A stretch of 64,000 nt of DNA from Croceibacter atlanticus HTCC2559 (GTDB lineage Bacteria; Bacteroidota; Bacteroidia; Flavobacteriales; Flavobacteriaceae): the NCBI RefSeq assembly GCF_000196315.1, contig NC_014230.1:2566501-2630500 (forward strand), written 5' to 3'. A program made the translations under genes and the position numbers. The notes below the pieces were generated by a model. That model searched no databases. It was given only the letters and a program-made list of their open reading frames with translations, and was not told the origin of the DNA. Shown piece by piece: positions 33,878-43,088 of this stretch (position 1 is the stretch's first letter; every line of letters starts with the position of its first letter).

Positions 33878-35350
33878 ATGATTAAGAATCTTACTTACGG
33901 CCTACTTATTTTAACTGCTTTAGTTAGTTGTCAAAATTCTTCTAAGGATTCTAAGATTGGTAAAACAGATGCTTTTTTAGGAGGACAAATTATTAATCCC
34001 AAAGTTAACCACGTTGTACTTCTTAAAAACAATGCTTTAATTGATACTATTTATTTAGATGACAAAGGGCGATTTGAATATATAGTTAAAAACGTTAAAC
34101 CAGACATTTATAGCTTTAAGCATTTTACAGAGCAACAACTTGTTTATTTAGAACCTAAAGACAGTATACTAATACGCTTAAATACTTACGAATTCGACGA
34201 GTCTATTTCCTTTTCTGGCAAAGGCTATAAGAAGAATAATTTTTTGATAGATATCTTTTTAATCAATGAAAAAAGTGACTCTAAACTTATATCAGAATTA
34301 GAAGTTGGTCCTAAAGTATTTGAACAACATATTAATGAAGATTGGGAATCTCAAAAACTAAAAACTAAGAAATTACTCAGCAAAAGAGGTTACTCTAATG
34401 AGTTTAAATATTTAGCAAGACAAGTAGTAAATTATAACTATTACGACATTAAAGAGCGCTACTTTAATTTTATAACTAAGGTTAAACCAGAGTTATTAGA
34501 CCAATTTAGTGACACCTATTTTGAATATCGTAAAGACGTTAATTTTAATGACGCTCCTTTAAAATCAGATTTCTCTTACTTAAGATTTATTAATAGCTAC
34601 ATAACTAACGCCTACATAAAAAAATGTAAGCTAACTTCTAATGATTGCCAAAACCTCTCTACTCTCGAAAGCTATATTGAAAGAATTAAAATTACAGACT
34701 CACTCATTACCTTACCAAGTCTAAAGTCCAGATACCTTCAAAATTTTGCAACCTCTAGCATTATAACTGCCAAAAGTGTAGAGGAAATCGATGACATATA
34801 CAGATTGGTATCTGAGCTTTTACCAAATGAAAAGCAAGCAGAGAAAATTGAAGACTTGGCAAATATGCAAAGAAGCTATCTTTCCAGAAGCACAATTGCA
34901 CAACGTATTTTAATATCTGCTAATACAAAAGATAGTGTTACTTTAGGCAATGTCGTAACTAAGCCTACAATTATAATGACATGGACTGGCACCAATGAAG
35001 ATAATTATAGAGCTTACCATAATAAGATGTATGATCTTCAAAAGATGTATCCAGACCTTAATTTTATAGCAATTAATATAGATAAAGAACCTAAAGGTGA
35101 ATGGTTAGATATTATTGAAGATTTTGAATACAATACTGCAAAAGAATATAAATTAGCCTCTTTTAAGGAAAGCCAAAGTACTTTAATTAAACTTTCAAGA
35201 AGAATATTGTTTTTAGATAAAAATAGTCGAGTTTTACAGAGAAGCATCCACTTTTTAGAACCTGAATTTACAGATGCTATTGACCGATTTATTATTTTAA
35301 ACAATCAAGCTCAAAAAGATGAAGTTAAAACACCACAGCCTGCTATTTAG
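33878..35350 (+). CDS. Lipoprotein with cysteine-less thioredoxin fold, copy 2
   Basis: This 490-aa paralogue of the preceding gene has lipobox ALVSCQN, the same FDESISFSGKGYKKNNF block, a helical middle and a thioredoxin-like C-terminus with MTWTGTNEDN in place of the CXXC region and RILFLDKNSRV near the cis-Pro strand. It overlaps the third copy by 32 nt, so those two are translationally coupled. Outer-membrane or periplasmic location is expected; function is unknown. Confidence 0.75.
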   Translation: MIKNLTYGLLILTALVSCQNSSKDSKIGKTDAFLGGQIINPKVNHVVLLKNNALIDTIYLDDKGRFEYIVKNVKPDIYSFKHFTEQQLVYLEPKDSILIRLNTYEFDESISFSGKGYKKNNFLIDIFLINEKSDSKLISELEVGPKVFEQHINEDWESQKLKTKKLLSKRGYSNEFKYLARQVVNYNYYDIKERYFNFITKVKPELLDQFSDTYFEYRKDVNFNDAPLKSDFSYLRFINSYITNAYIKKCKLTSNDCQNLSTLESYIERIKITDSLITLPSLKSRYLQNFATSSIITAKSVEEIDDIYRLVSELLPNEKQAEKIEDLANMQRSYLSRSTIAQRILISANTKDSVTLGNVVTKPTIIMTWTGTNEDNYRAYHNKMYDLQKMYPDLNFIAINIDKEPKGEWLDIIEDFEYNTAKEYKLASFKESQSTLIKLSRRILFLDKNSRVLQRSIHFLEPEFTDAIDRFIILNNQAQKDEVKTPQPAI

Positions 35351-36734
35351 CATATTTTTGTGTTTAATTTCTTGTAAAAACGAGGTTTTAAAAGTAAAGG
35401 ACACACCATCTGCCTATATTATAGGAGAAATTGCTAATCCACACAATAACTATATTACCATTTTACAAACAAATGGTAATGCAGATACTATATTTTTAGA
35501 TGAACAAAACCAGTTTCAATATAAGTTTGACTCTGCAGCATCTGATATTTACTGGATAAAGCATTTTTCAGAAAGCCAATTGTTTTTTCTTGAACCTGGT
35601 GATAGCCTTGGTATCTATTTAAATACCGAAGAGTTTGATGAGTCCCTTTCATTTAGTGGAGAAGGCAGTGAAAAAAACAACTTATTAATAAACACTTTCC
35701 TAGAAGACGAATACAGTGTAAACTTCATTAAAAAGTCTGAATCTTATCCTCCAAAAGAATTTAAAAAGATTTCAGATAGTATATATAATAACAGAATAAA
35801 GGAACTTAACAGACAACATAAAAAGTTTAAGTTTTCAGATAATTTCTATTCATTTGCAAAAACTAGTGCAGATTATCAATATTACTTTCAGAACGAGCAG
35901 TATGTGTATCTTCAAAATAAATACAATAGATCTAATGTCTTCTCTAATGAATTTTTAAGCTATAGAGATTCCTTAAACTTTAATAGTAAACGTTTTTCTA
36001 AATTTTATATCTATTTAAGAACACTAGATACTTATGTAAAGAATATTACAGCAGAACAATGTGTTACTACTAACTCACCAGATGAATGTTACAAAGAAAG
36101 TAAACTAACAAACCTGAGAGCTAAACTTGTAACAGTAGATAGTGTTATAAAAGAACAAAGTGTTAAACAGCGCTTTATTAAACGTTTAGGAACAGAAGCC
36201 TTACTATTATCCAACACTATGGAAAATATGATGGAGACTATGAAGCTAATTCATACTGTTCACCCATCAGTAAAAAACTTAGATTTCTTTAATAATCTAG
36301 CAGACTTGCAACGTTCTTTATTTCCTGGAAAATCGATTTCAAGCTTTATTATACAAGATATAGGTGGTAAAAAGGAACCTATTACAAATAGAGTGAAATC
36401 TAAAACTGTAATTTATTTCTGGAATAATAATTTTTCTCAACGCTTAACCTCAAAGCATCATAAAATTAACCAAATACGTTTAGAGCATCCAGAATATAAG
36501 TTTATAGCTGTAAATACAGACCTTATAGGTTTTGAAGACTGGACAAAGTTGTTAGACAATTATAACTATAATCGCAATACCGAAGTTAGACTTGTTGATG
36601 CTCCTTTTGAACCTCAACTATACACAGACCTTATAAACAAGGTAATATTTATAGATGAAGATGGTATTATAGTTTCAGGAGATGCTATACTACAAGACAC
36701 CAATTTTGAAGATAAATTAGATTCTTTTTTCTAG
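35319..36734 (+). CDS. Lipoprotein with cysteine-less thioredoxin fold, copy 3
   Basis: This 471-aa third paralogue has lipobox LISCKN, FDESLSFSGEGSEKNN, and a thioredoxin-like end with FWNNNFSQRL in place of the CXXC region and KVIFIDEDGIIV. The ATG lies inside the end of copy 2. The three are diverged well beyond recent duplication but keep the same architecture and loss of cysteines, so the redox-silent fold seems to be selected. Confidence 0.75.
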   Translation: MKLKHHSLLFSIFLCLISCKNEVLKVKDTPSAYIIGEIANPHNNYITILQTNGNADTIFLDEQNQFQYKFDSAASDIYWIKHFSESQLFFLEPGDSLGIYLNTEEFDESLSFSGEGSEKNNLLINTFLEDEYSVNFIKKSESYPPKEFKKISDSIYNNRIKELNRQHKKFKFSDNFYSFAKTSADYQYYFQNEQYVYLQNKYNRSNVFSNEFLSYRDSLNFNSKRFSKFYIYLRTLDTYVKNITAEQCVTTNSPDECYKESKLTNLRAKLVTVDSVIKEQSVKQRFIKRLGTEALLLSNTMENMMETMKLIHTVHPSVKNLDFFNNLADLQRSLFPGKSISSFIIQDIGGKKEPITNRVKSKTVIYFWNNNFSQRLTSKHHKINQIRLEHPEYKFIAVNTDLIGFEDWTKLLDNYNYNRNTEVRLVDAPFEPQLYTDLINKVIFIDEDGIIVSGDAILQDTNFEDKLDSFF

Positions 36735-36736
36735 TA

Positions 36737-37372
36737 TTACTCTTCACAGTTAAATGGTATATCTAAAGCTTTATACCGGTAATTTGCTTTGTAACTAAAG
36801 TGCCACCACTCTGTTCTAATAGTTAAAAAACCAAATTTAAGAAGCCCTTCTTGAAGTAGTTTGCGATTCTCTATTACCTCTTTTGGTAAATTGGTATGAT
36901 CAATATGTGCTGCTCTTCCAAAGAAATCATAAGGTGTTCCCATATCAAGCTCACAACCTCTCTCATCTACTAATGTAAGATCTACAGCTGCTCCTCTACT
37001 ATGTATAGAGCCTTTAGTGTATGGGTTGGCAACATACATAGGGTTAGGGTAAGCATCCCACATTAGCTTCTGTTTAGCTATAGGCCTATAACAATCATAT
37101 AATTTTATAAAATAACCTAACTCACAAAAATATTGATTGGCTAAATAAAGTGCTTCTGCTACATCTGGCTGTAAATAGCAATTAGGACAATCGTAAAAAG
37201 CAGATTTTAAAAAATTATTAGCTGTTGCATAACGTATGTCATAAAAAAATTCATCACTAGTTGATTTCAGGTTTACTAAAGTGTCATCAATAGTGCTTTG
37301 AGCTTGAAATGAATTGATTGTAAACAATGCACTACAAACAGTTAAACAGATTTGTTTTATGATTAATCTCAC
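36737..37372 (-). CDS. VanX-like D-Ala-D-Ala dipeptidase (M15D)
   Basis: This 211-aa protein has a signal peptide (about 1-24) and the zinc dipeptidase motifs YDCYRP, SIHSRGAAVD (SxHxxGxAxD) and EWWHFSY with the catalytic Glu and last zinc His. The family (DdpX/VanX) cleaves D-Ala-D-Ala. An exported copy with no vanH/vanA nearby suggests wall-turnover nutrition rather than vancomycin resistance. Confidence 0.9.
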   Translation of the reverse strand: MRLIIKQICLTVCSALFTINSFQAQSTIDDTLVNLKSTSDEFFYDIRYATANNFLKSAFYDCPNCYLQPDVAEALYLANQYFCELGYFIKLYDCYRPIAKQKLMWDAYPNPMYVANPYTKGSIHSRGAAVDLTLVDERGCELDMGTPYDFFGRAAHIDHTNLPKEVIENRKLLQEGLLKFGFLTIRTEWWHFSYKANYRYKALDIPFNCEE

Positions 37373-37409
37373 TAAAATAAATGGTAATTTTAAGCTTTAA
37401 AAAATAAAA

Positions 37410-38237
37410 ATGTCTGCAAAGAAAATTCTTTCAATTGGTATTATATTAATGGTCTTTACAAGTTGTGCAACTAAAAAGTTTAAAGATATAAGTTATACAG
37501 AACATCACGATTTAAAACCTTTAAAATTAAATGTCTTTACACCCAGATCATCTAAAAAAGAACTTAAAGATGTTATCATCTTTATATATGGCGGAAATTG
37601 GAACAGTGGCAATAAAGATATGTATGGTTTTATGGGAAGGCAATTTGGCAAGGAAGATATTGTTACAGTAATTCCAAACTACACTTTAAGCCCAAATGCT
37701 AATTATGATACAATGGCACAACAGGTTACTAAAGCAATTACGTGGACATATAATACTATTGAAACCTATGGTGGTAATCCAGAACGAATTTTTATTACAG
37801 GACACTCTGCAGGAGCACATTTAGCAGCTTTGGCAACAATGTCTCCAAAGTATAAAGGAGAAACATCTAAAATTAAAGGTATAATCTTAAATGATGCAGC
37901 AGGCTTAGATATGTATAGTTATCTTAAAGAAAACCCACCAAAAGAAGAACCAGATAATTATGTAACCACTTGGACTACAAATCCTAAACTATGGAAAGAA
38001 GCTTCTCCACTTTATCACATAGATGCTGAAACACCTCCTATTTTTACCTATCTAGGTACAAAAACCTATAACTCTATTATTGAAGGAAATAGAATATTTA
38101 GAGAAGAGTTACTCAAGGTACAACCCGAAGCAAAACTTATTAAATTAGATAAAAAACACGTACCAATGATTGTGCAGTACTTTTATCCTTGGAATAATAG
38201 AGTTAAAGAAATTAAAGCATTTATGAATGCTAATTAA
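37410..38237 (+). CDS. Alpha/beta hydrolase lipoprotein (esterase-like)
   Basis: This 275-aa lipoprotein (MVFTSCAT lipobox) belongs to the BD-FAE/hormone-sensitive lipase-like group: oxyanion motif IYGGNWNSG (in place of HGG), nucleophile GHSAGAH, a late Asp near YLGTKT and His in KKHVPM. It likely hydrolyses a carboxylic ester outside the cell membrane. The substrate is unknown. Confidence 0.83.
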   Translation: MSAKKILSIGIILMVFTSCATKKFKDISYTEHHDLKPLKLNVFTPRSSKKELKDVIIFIYGGNWNSGNKDMYGFMGRQFGKEDIVTVIPNYTLSPNANYDTMAQQVTKAITWTYNTIETYGGNPERIFITGHSAGAHLAALATMSPKYKGETSKIKGIILNDAAGLDMYSYLKENPPKEEPDNYVTTWTTNPKLWKEASPLYHIDAETPPIFTYLGTKTYNSIIEGNRIFREELLKVQPEAKLIKLDKKHVPMIVQYFYPWNNRVKEIKAFMNAN

Positions 38238-38507
38238 TTACAGGTACTTTTTATCCATCCAGAACGTACCAAATGGTATAATACTACACACCAAGACAAT
38301 AAGGAAAGTCTTTATATTCCAGTTTAAAATTTGTTTCATAAAAACTGCTAAAGCTATATAGAGTAAGAAAAGAACACCATGCGCCATACCAATTACCATA
38401 TTAGCTTCTGGCATATCCCAAATATATTTAAGGGGCATTGTAACAAATAATATAAGCAGGTATGAAATACCTTCTAAATAGCTAACAATTTTAAATGTTT
38501 TCAACAT
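38238..38507 (-). CDS. DUF3817 membrane protein
   Basis: This 89-aa protein has three hydrophobic helices and the DUF3817 pattern: YLEGISYLLILFVTMPLKY, a central GMAHGVLFLLY and a C-terminal IPFGTFWMDKK. The family's role is unknown. It follows the VTT-domain gene by 2 nt in the same operon. Confidence 0.85.
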   Translation of the reverse strand: MLKTFKIVSYLEGISYLLILFVTMPLKYIWDMPEANMVIGMAHGVLFLLYIALAVFMKQILNWNIKTFLIVLVCSIIPFGTFWMDKKYL

Positions 38508-38509
38508 AA

Positions 38510-39142
38510 TTATACCAAACTAAAGATAGCTAGAGCGTAAAGGTAAAATCTTACAAAACGCAACAACCCGAATAATAAATAACTTACAAATGGATATTTA
38601 ATCATACCAGCAGCAATACTTGTCATTGCAAATGGTATAGGTAAAAGTGCTCCTACAATAATTAGAAAACCACCCCATTTTCTAGTATTATTTACGTGTT
38701 TAGCCATCTTAACCTCTAAATACTCGTGCATTGCAGGAATTTTAGTGATAAGAACACCTTGAAAGTAAGAAATAATACCTCCTAAATAAGATAATAATGC
38801 AATAATAGATAAGTATACCAATGGTGCATCTGTCTTATCGCTCCAAGCAATAAATATTTCTGGAGGAATAATACCTAAAATAGATTCTGATATAAAAAAC
38901 ACTGTAAGTATTACAATGGCAGAATACGTTTCTGTCATCTTAACAAGTAATTCATTAATATCAATAACGAAATAATGTATACCCATTAAAATACCTATAA
39001 ATATTAATATAGGTGGTAATGCCTTCTTTAAGCTGGTACCTAAAAATTTATAAAATCCCGTATAGCTATAATATTGGTGTAATAGTCTAAATCGAGACTT
39101 TTTAGGTGTAGATCTTTTATGTTTTGAATCTTCAGATTTCAT
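38510..39142 (-). CDS. VTT/DedA-like membrane protein
   Basis: This 210-aa protein has a basic N-terminus (1-35) then about five helices, with the VTT-domain features PPEIFIAWSD, a GGIISYFQG segment and a re-entrant GGFLIIVGALLPIPFAMTSIAAG. VTT proteins include lipid scramblases and transporters related to DedA/YqaA. Its exact function is unassigned. Confidence 0.75.
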   Translation of the reverse strand: MKSEDSKHKRSTPKKSRFRLLHQYYSYTGFYKFLGTSLKKALPPILIFIGILMGIHYFVIDINELLVKMTETYSAIVILTVFFISESILGIIPPEIFIAWSDKTDAPLVYLSIIALLSYLGGIISYFQGVLITKIPAMHEYLEVKMAKHVNNTRKWGGFLIIVGALLPIPFAMTSIAAGMIKYPFVSYLLFGLLRFVRFYLYALAIFSLV

Positions 39143-39201
39143 TTATAAATTTAGTGTTGCAAAGGTAAGCCTGATGGGACATTTAAGCAAAGAAATTGCT
39201 G

Positions 39202-39924
39202 TTAGTTTGGTAGTAAATCTGCATACCAAAACGAAGTATCCCAAGTTGTATTGTCTTTGTGACAATTACTGCCTTTAGAAACAGGTTTGTAGGTTTTATT
39301 TACAATATCTCCTAAAGTAAATTTTATGCTGTTTTTAAATAATGGGCTATCATAAACAAAGGTGTGAAACTCTCCATTTTCACCACAAGGATCTACTTCT
39401 TTCGGTAAGTCTTCTAAAAATTGCTCATTGTATTCCCTACCACAAAAAGACTTGTCTAACACGTTAGCATTTACACAAACTACAATTGCTTTAACGCCTG
39501 AAGCTATAATTTCTTTAGAAAGTTGTGTGGTACTCTTTTTCCATAATGGGAAAACGGCAAAAATACCAACGTCCTGTAATTGCGCTTCTCTGTAAGATTT
39601 TAGGTCTTCTAAAAAAATATCACCAAACACACTATGCGTAAATCCTGATGTTTTTAAAGCTGAAACAGCATCTTGCATAGTCTTATTGTAGCTTTCCATA
39701 GAAACCTGGCCATGCAACGCAATAGTTTTTAATTTTAACCCCAATGCTTCTGCTTGTAGTTCTAAAAACTCAGCGCGTAATCCGTGCATAGAGACTCTGT
39801 TATTTTCAGAATTTACGGTAGTTACTAAAGCTTCAACTTTATATTCTTCCAAGGTATTTAAAAGTTGTAGTGTATATGCTGCATCTTTACCACTACTCCA
39901 ATTTAAAAACGCTTTAGCCTTCAT
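39202..39924 (-). CDS. Dph6-related PP-loop ATPase
   Basis: This 240-aa adenine nucleotide alpha-hydrolase-fold protein has the PP-loop LNWSSGKDAAYTL at its start and CGREYNEQFLEDLPKEVDPCGENGEFHTF in the second half, typical of the diphthine-ammonia-ligase-like family. Bacteria lack diphthamide, so the bacterial substrate is unknown. The ATG at 39924 lies within the end of aroQ, so the two are coupled. Confidence 0.82.
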   Translation of the reverse strand: MKAKAFLNWSSGKDAAYTLQLLNTLEEYKVEALVTTVNSENNRVSMHGLRAEFLELQAEALGLKLKTIALHGQVSMESYNKTMQDAVSALKTSGFTHSVFGDIFLEDLKSYREAQLQDVGIFAVFPLWKKSTTQLSKEIIASGVKAIVVCVNANVLDKSFCGREYNEQFLEDLPKEVDPCGENGEFHTFVYDSPLFKNSIKFTLGDIVNKTYKPVSKGSNCHKDNTTWDTSFWYADLLPN

Positions 39925-40348
39925 CTTCAACAGTATTTAAAAAGCTTTGTATGGCCAATTCATAACTTTGCATTCCGAAGCCTAATATTACACCTTTTGC
40001 TGCAGGCGAGATAAATGAATTATGCCTAAATTCTTCTCTAGAAAATGTATTCGATATATGAACTTCGACCACTGCGGTCATAATACCTTTTACAGCGTCT
40101 CCTATTGCAATTGAAGTATGTGTGTATGCTGCAGCGTTTAATATAATGCCATCAAACTCTGTATCTGCATCTTGAAGTTTAGTTACCAACTCTCCTTCTA
40201 CATTAGATTGAAAATGAGACAACTCTACATCTTTATATTTAAATTGAAGGTTTACAAAAAAATCTTCAAAAGATTGAGTGCCATAAATACCTGGTTCACG
40301 TTTGCCTAATAAATTTATATTAGGACCATTTATAATGAGTAACTTCAT
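39914..40348 (-). CDS. aroQ: Type II 3-dehydroquinate dehydratase
   Basis: This 144-aa flavodoxin-like enzyme has INGPNINLLGKREPGIYG at the start (catalytic Tyr in the flexible loop), NAAAYTHTSIAI, EVHISN and FREEFRHNSF-like residues near 105-115. It catalyses the third step of the shikimate pathway. Its stop overlaps the downstream Dph6-like gene by 11 nt. Confidence 0.95.
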   Translation of the reverse strand: MKLLIINGPNINLLGKREPGIYGTQSFEDFFVNLQFKYKDVELSHFQSNVEGELVTKLQDADTEFDGIILNAAAYTHTSIAIGDAVKGIMTAVVEVHISNTFSREEFRHNSFISPAAKGVILGFGMQSYELAIQSFLNTVEDEG

Positions 40349-40362
40349 ACAGTAAAGGTATT

Positions 40363-40398
40363 AAAAAAGCCACATTACAATGTGCTATGTGGCTTTTT
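40363..40398 (-). terminator. Terminator after barrel gene 2
   Basis: AAAAAGCCACAT pairs with ATGTGGCTTTTT, with extra inner pairing, between the barrel gene at 40423 and aroQ. Confidence 0.85.
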
Positions 40399-40422
40399 GA
40401 ACAAATATATAATTAAATACTA

Positions 40423-40992
40423 TTATAATTCTATTCCTAGGTAAACTTGAAATACGCGGTTATTAAACTCTACATCTTCATAAAGTTCGCCTAAACCAAT
40501 ATTGTAACGTGCGCCAACCATTAGGCCATTAAATAGTTTTAAACCTCCACCAAGGCCTACCCCATAATCAAAAGAATCTGGATCACGTTCGGTCTCAGAT
40601 GTAAAGAAAGGACCATTAATTTCTTCTTTATCGTTAATGGCCAATCCAATTTGAGGACCAGCTTCTACAAACAATCCTGGAATAACATAAACCTTAAGCA
40701 TTACCGGAAGGTTTAAATAATCTACCTTCTGTTCGCGTTCTGAAGCTCCGTTAGATTCTGTAAAACCTTGTTGTGAGTAAATTAATTCTGGTTGTATTGC
40801 AAAAACATCACTCAATCTATTTTCAGCATATAACCCTACGTGAAAACCATTTCTTGTTTCAGTTTCAAATCCTGAGTCTGTCTTTGTATTTGCAGCATTA
40901 AAACCTCCTTTTAATCCAAAAGAAACTTCTTGTGCTTGCACTGTAATTACTGAGAACATTAAAACTGTTCCTAAAATTAATAATCGTTTCAT
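40423..40992 (-). CDS. Outer membrane beta-barrel protein, paralogue 2
   Basis: This 189-aa protein has a signal peptide (1-20) and a small barrel with SFGLKGGFNAANTKTD, FAIQPELIYSQQGF, YLNLPVMLKVY, GLFVEAGPQIGLAI and a final FQVYLGIEL strand. It is close in layout to the barrels at 25529 and 41122. These PorT/OmpX-like proteins are abundant in Flavobacteriia, with mostly unknown roles. Confidence 0.87.
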   Translation of the reverse strand: MKRLLILGTVLMFSVITVQAQEVSFGLKGGFNAANTKTDSGFETETRNGFHVGLYAENRLSDVFAIQPELIYSQQGFTESNGASEREQKVDYLNLPVMLKVYVIPGLFVEAGPQIGLAINDKEEINGPFFTSETERDPDSFDYGVGLGGGLKLFNGLMVGARYNIGLGELYEDVEFNNRVFQVYLGIEL

Positions 40993-41072
40993 ATGTGTAA
41001 ATTTTGTTATTCCTATAACGAGTTTCGTGCCAAATGGTATAATTAGAGGTTTAAATTTTTCTTAAAATAAAA

Positions 41073-41103
41073 AAAGGGAAGCTTTAAAAAGCTTCCCTTT
41101 TAC
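41073..41103 (-). terminator. Terminator after barrel gene 3
   Basis: AAAGGGAAGCTT/AAGCTTCCCTTT with flanking A/T runs lies 19 nt past the stop of the 41122 gene on the minus strand. Confidence 0.87.
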
Positions 41104-41121
41104 TATAATCTCTAAGGTTTC

Positions 41122-41745
41122 TTAGAACTGTAAACCTACAGAAAATTGTAATGTTGAGTTAGTTAAGTCATCTTCAAAAGCACCTTCTTCATCAGAATCG
41201 TCTATATTAGATAGTCCAAATACATAGCGTCCTTGTAAGAATAAGCCATTTGTAAATTTATAACCTAATCCTACAGCAGCTCCTAAATCAAATGATGCAG
41301 CATCAAGATCTTCACTTTCTATTGTATCACCATTAGAGTCTTCTATTTCAAATTCATCATTAACTAAGAATCCAAATTGTGGTCCAGCTTCAATACTAAA
41401 ACCTTCTACTAGATAAAACTTAGCCAATACAGGTACATTAATATAATCTAATTTAATTTTAGCTTCTGTTCCTTGTCCTAAAAAATCTTCATCTTCAAAT
41501 TTTATACCTTGTCCTGAATATAAAATTTCAGGCTGTACAGAAAAACGATCTGAAATAGGAATTTCAACTATGGCACCAACATGAAAAGAAGTTCTGGCAT
41601 TATCTTCATCTAGATCATCAACATCATCACCAGTTAAGGTAGAAAAATTAACACCACCTTTTGCACCAAATGAAACCCCATCCTGTGCTTGTAAATTTGT
41701 AATACCGAATGCAGCGATTGCTGCAAATAAAAATAGTTTTTTCAT
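41122..41745 (-). CDS. Outer membrane beta-barrel protein, paralogue 3
   Basis: This 207-aa protein has a signal peptide (1-20) and a barrel with SFGAKGGVNFSTLTGDD, FSVQPEILYSGQGI, YINVPVLAKFY, FSIEAGPQFGFLV and a final LQFSVGLQF strand. Its loops are strongly acidic (DDVDDLDED, DSDEEGAFEDD), unlike paralogue 2, which could mean cation binding or a marine habitat. It has its own terminator, separating it from paralogue 2. Confidence 0.88.
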   Translation of the reverse strand: MKKLFLFAAIAAFGITNLQAQDGVSFGAKGGVNFSTLTGDDVDDLDEDNARTSFHVGAIVEIPISDRFSVQPEILYSGQGIKFEDEDFLGQGTEAKIKLDYINVPVLAKFYLVEGFSIEAGPQFGFLVNDEFEIEDSNGDTIESEDLDAASFDLGAAVGLGYKFTNGLFLQGRYVFGLSNIDDSDEEGAFEDDLTNSTLQFSVGLQF

Positions 41746-41838
41746 AATTTTAGTTTTAGTTTTAAGCGAATTTAGAAGTTGTTTATTTAAGAAAGTGTTA
41801 TTTCATTCTTAATCATAACTTAAAAAACGTTAAAAATA

Positions 41839-42735
41839 TTGACTTGGTTACAAACGTTAAAAGATTATCAACATTATCTTAAAATAGAACGTGGTCTCTC
41901 TTTAAACTCTATAAAGAGCTACTCTTATGATGTTGAGAAGCTTATGAAATTTTTAGAGAAAAATGACTTAAAAACATCTCCTTTAAAAATTGATGCAAAC
42001 ATTACAAAGGCCTTTGTGTATGATGTGGCTAAACATATGAATGAGCGTTCTCAAGCACGATTAATTTCTGGATTAAAAAGTTTTTTCAACTATCTCGTCT
42101 TTGAAGATTATAGAGAAACAAATCCTGTTGATTTAATTGAATCTCCTAGAATAGGCAGAAAATTACCAGATACATTATCCTTAGAAGAGATAGACAATTT
42201 AATTGCACATATAGATCTTAGTAAGCCAGAAGGCGAACGTAATAGAGCTATGATTGACACTTTATACAGTTGCGGGTTACGTGTAAGTGAATTAATTACC
42301 CTTAATCTTTCTGATCTCTTTTTTGAGGAAGGCTTTATAAAAGTAACAGGAAAAGGAAACAAGCAACGTTTTGTACCAATTGCAGAACATACTCAAAAGT
42401 TAATCTCTATTTATAAAACCGAAATAAGAAACCATCAAGATATTAAGAAAGGCCACGAAGATACTCTGTTTTTAAATCGTAGAGGTCGCGGATTAACACG
42501 TGCTATGATTTTTACTATTGTAAAAAACTTGTCTGAAAAATGTGGTTTACAAAAAACTATAAGTCCACATACGTTTAGACATTCTTTTGCAACTCACCTA
42601 TTAGAAAATGGAGCTGATTTAAGAGCTATACAACAAATGCTAGGACACGAAAGTATTACGACTACTGAAATTTATATGCATTTGGACCAAACACATTTAA
42701 GAGATGTGGTTAATCAATTTCACCCAAGACGATAG
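41839..42735 (+). CDS. xerD: Tyrosine recombinase XerD
   Basis: This 298-aa recombinase has an N-terminal core-binding domain (about 1-90) and a catalytic domain with all residues: Arg in CGLRVSELI, HTFRHSFATH, LGHESITTTEIY with the Tyr nucleophile. With XerC it resolves chromosome dimers at dif. Start is TTG; no closer ATG fits. Unlike the element integrase at 11914, box I Arg is present. Confidence 0.9.
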   Translation: MTWLQTLKDYQHYLKIERGLSLNSIKSYSYDVEKLMKFLEKNDLKTSPLKIDANITKAFVYDVAKHMNERSQARLISGLKSFFNYLVFEDYRETNPVDLIESPRIGRKLPDTLSLEEIDNLIAHIDLSKPEGERNRAMIDTLYSCGLRVSELITLNLSDLFFEEGFIKVTGKGNKQRFVPIAEHTQKLISIYKTEIRNHQDIKKGHEDTLFLNRRGRGLTRAMIFTIVKNLSEKCGLQKTISPHTFRHSFATHLLENGADLRAIQQMLGHESITTTEIYMHLDQTHLRDVVNQFHPRR

Positions 42736-42757
42736 CATTTTTTTATTAAATTCTAAT

Positions 42758-43087
42758 TTACTCCCAACGTCCAGATGTTGTGCTGTCATTATAGGTTGCA
42801 TCTGTATCCATCATCTCTTTAATCTTACGTTCTTCCCATTGTTTTCCAAAGAACACACTACCATAAAATGTCTTAAATGCGTGACTAGCCAATCCTATAC
42901 CCCAACCAAAAGCTGTCCATAAAAACCAAGCATATCTAAACTCGTTAGTATAGTAATTTAATCCTGCTAAGCCAACTATTACAACTATATATGCTATTAA
43001 GTGATTATAAAAGCCTTTAAGTTCATTTACGCGTGCTTTTGCCTGCTCATATTTTGTTGTGTATGTATTTTGTTCTGGTCTTTCCAT
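42758..43087 (-). CDS. 2TM domain protein
   Basis: This 109-aa protein has a 2TM domain: a charged helix (AKARVNELKGFYNHL), two membrane helices around YAWFLWTAFGWGIGLASHAF, and a WEERKIKEMM tail. The same domain ends the histidine kinase encoded 1 nt upstream, so this is a partial paralogue, likely interacting with the kinase. Function is unknown. Confidence 0.85.
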   Translation of the reverse strand: MERPEQNTYTTKYEQAKARVNELKGFYNHLIAYIVVIVGLAGLNYYTNEFRYAWFLWTAFGWGIGLASHAFKTFYGSVFFGKQWEERKIKEMMDTDATYNDSTTSGRWE

Positions 43088-43088
43088 C

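Noticed and set aside
36737-37372. Vancomycin resistance function for the VanX-like gene
   Set aside because: No vanH, vanA or vanRS nearby, an export signal is present, and Gram-negative bacteria commonly use such dipeptidases for wall turnover.
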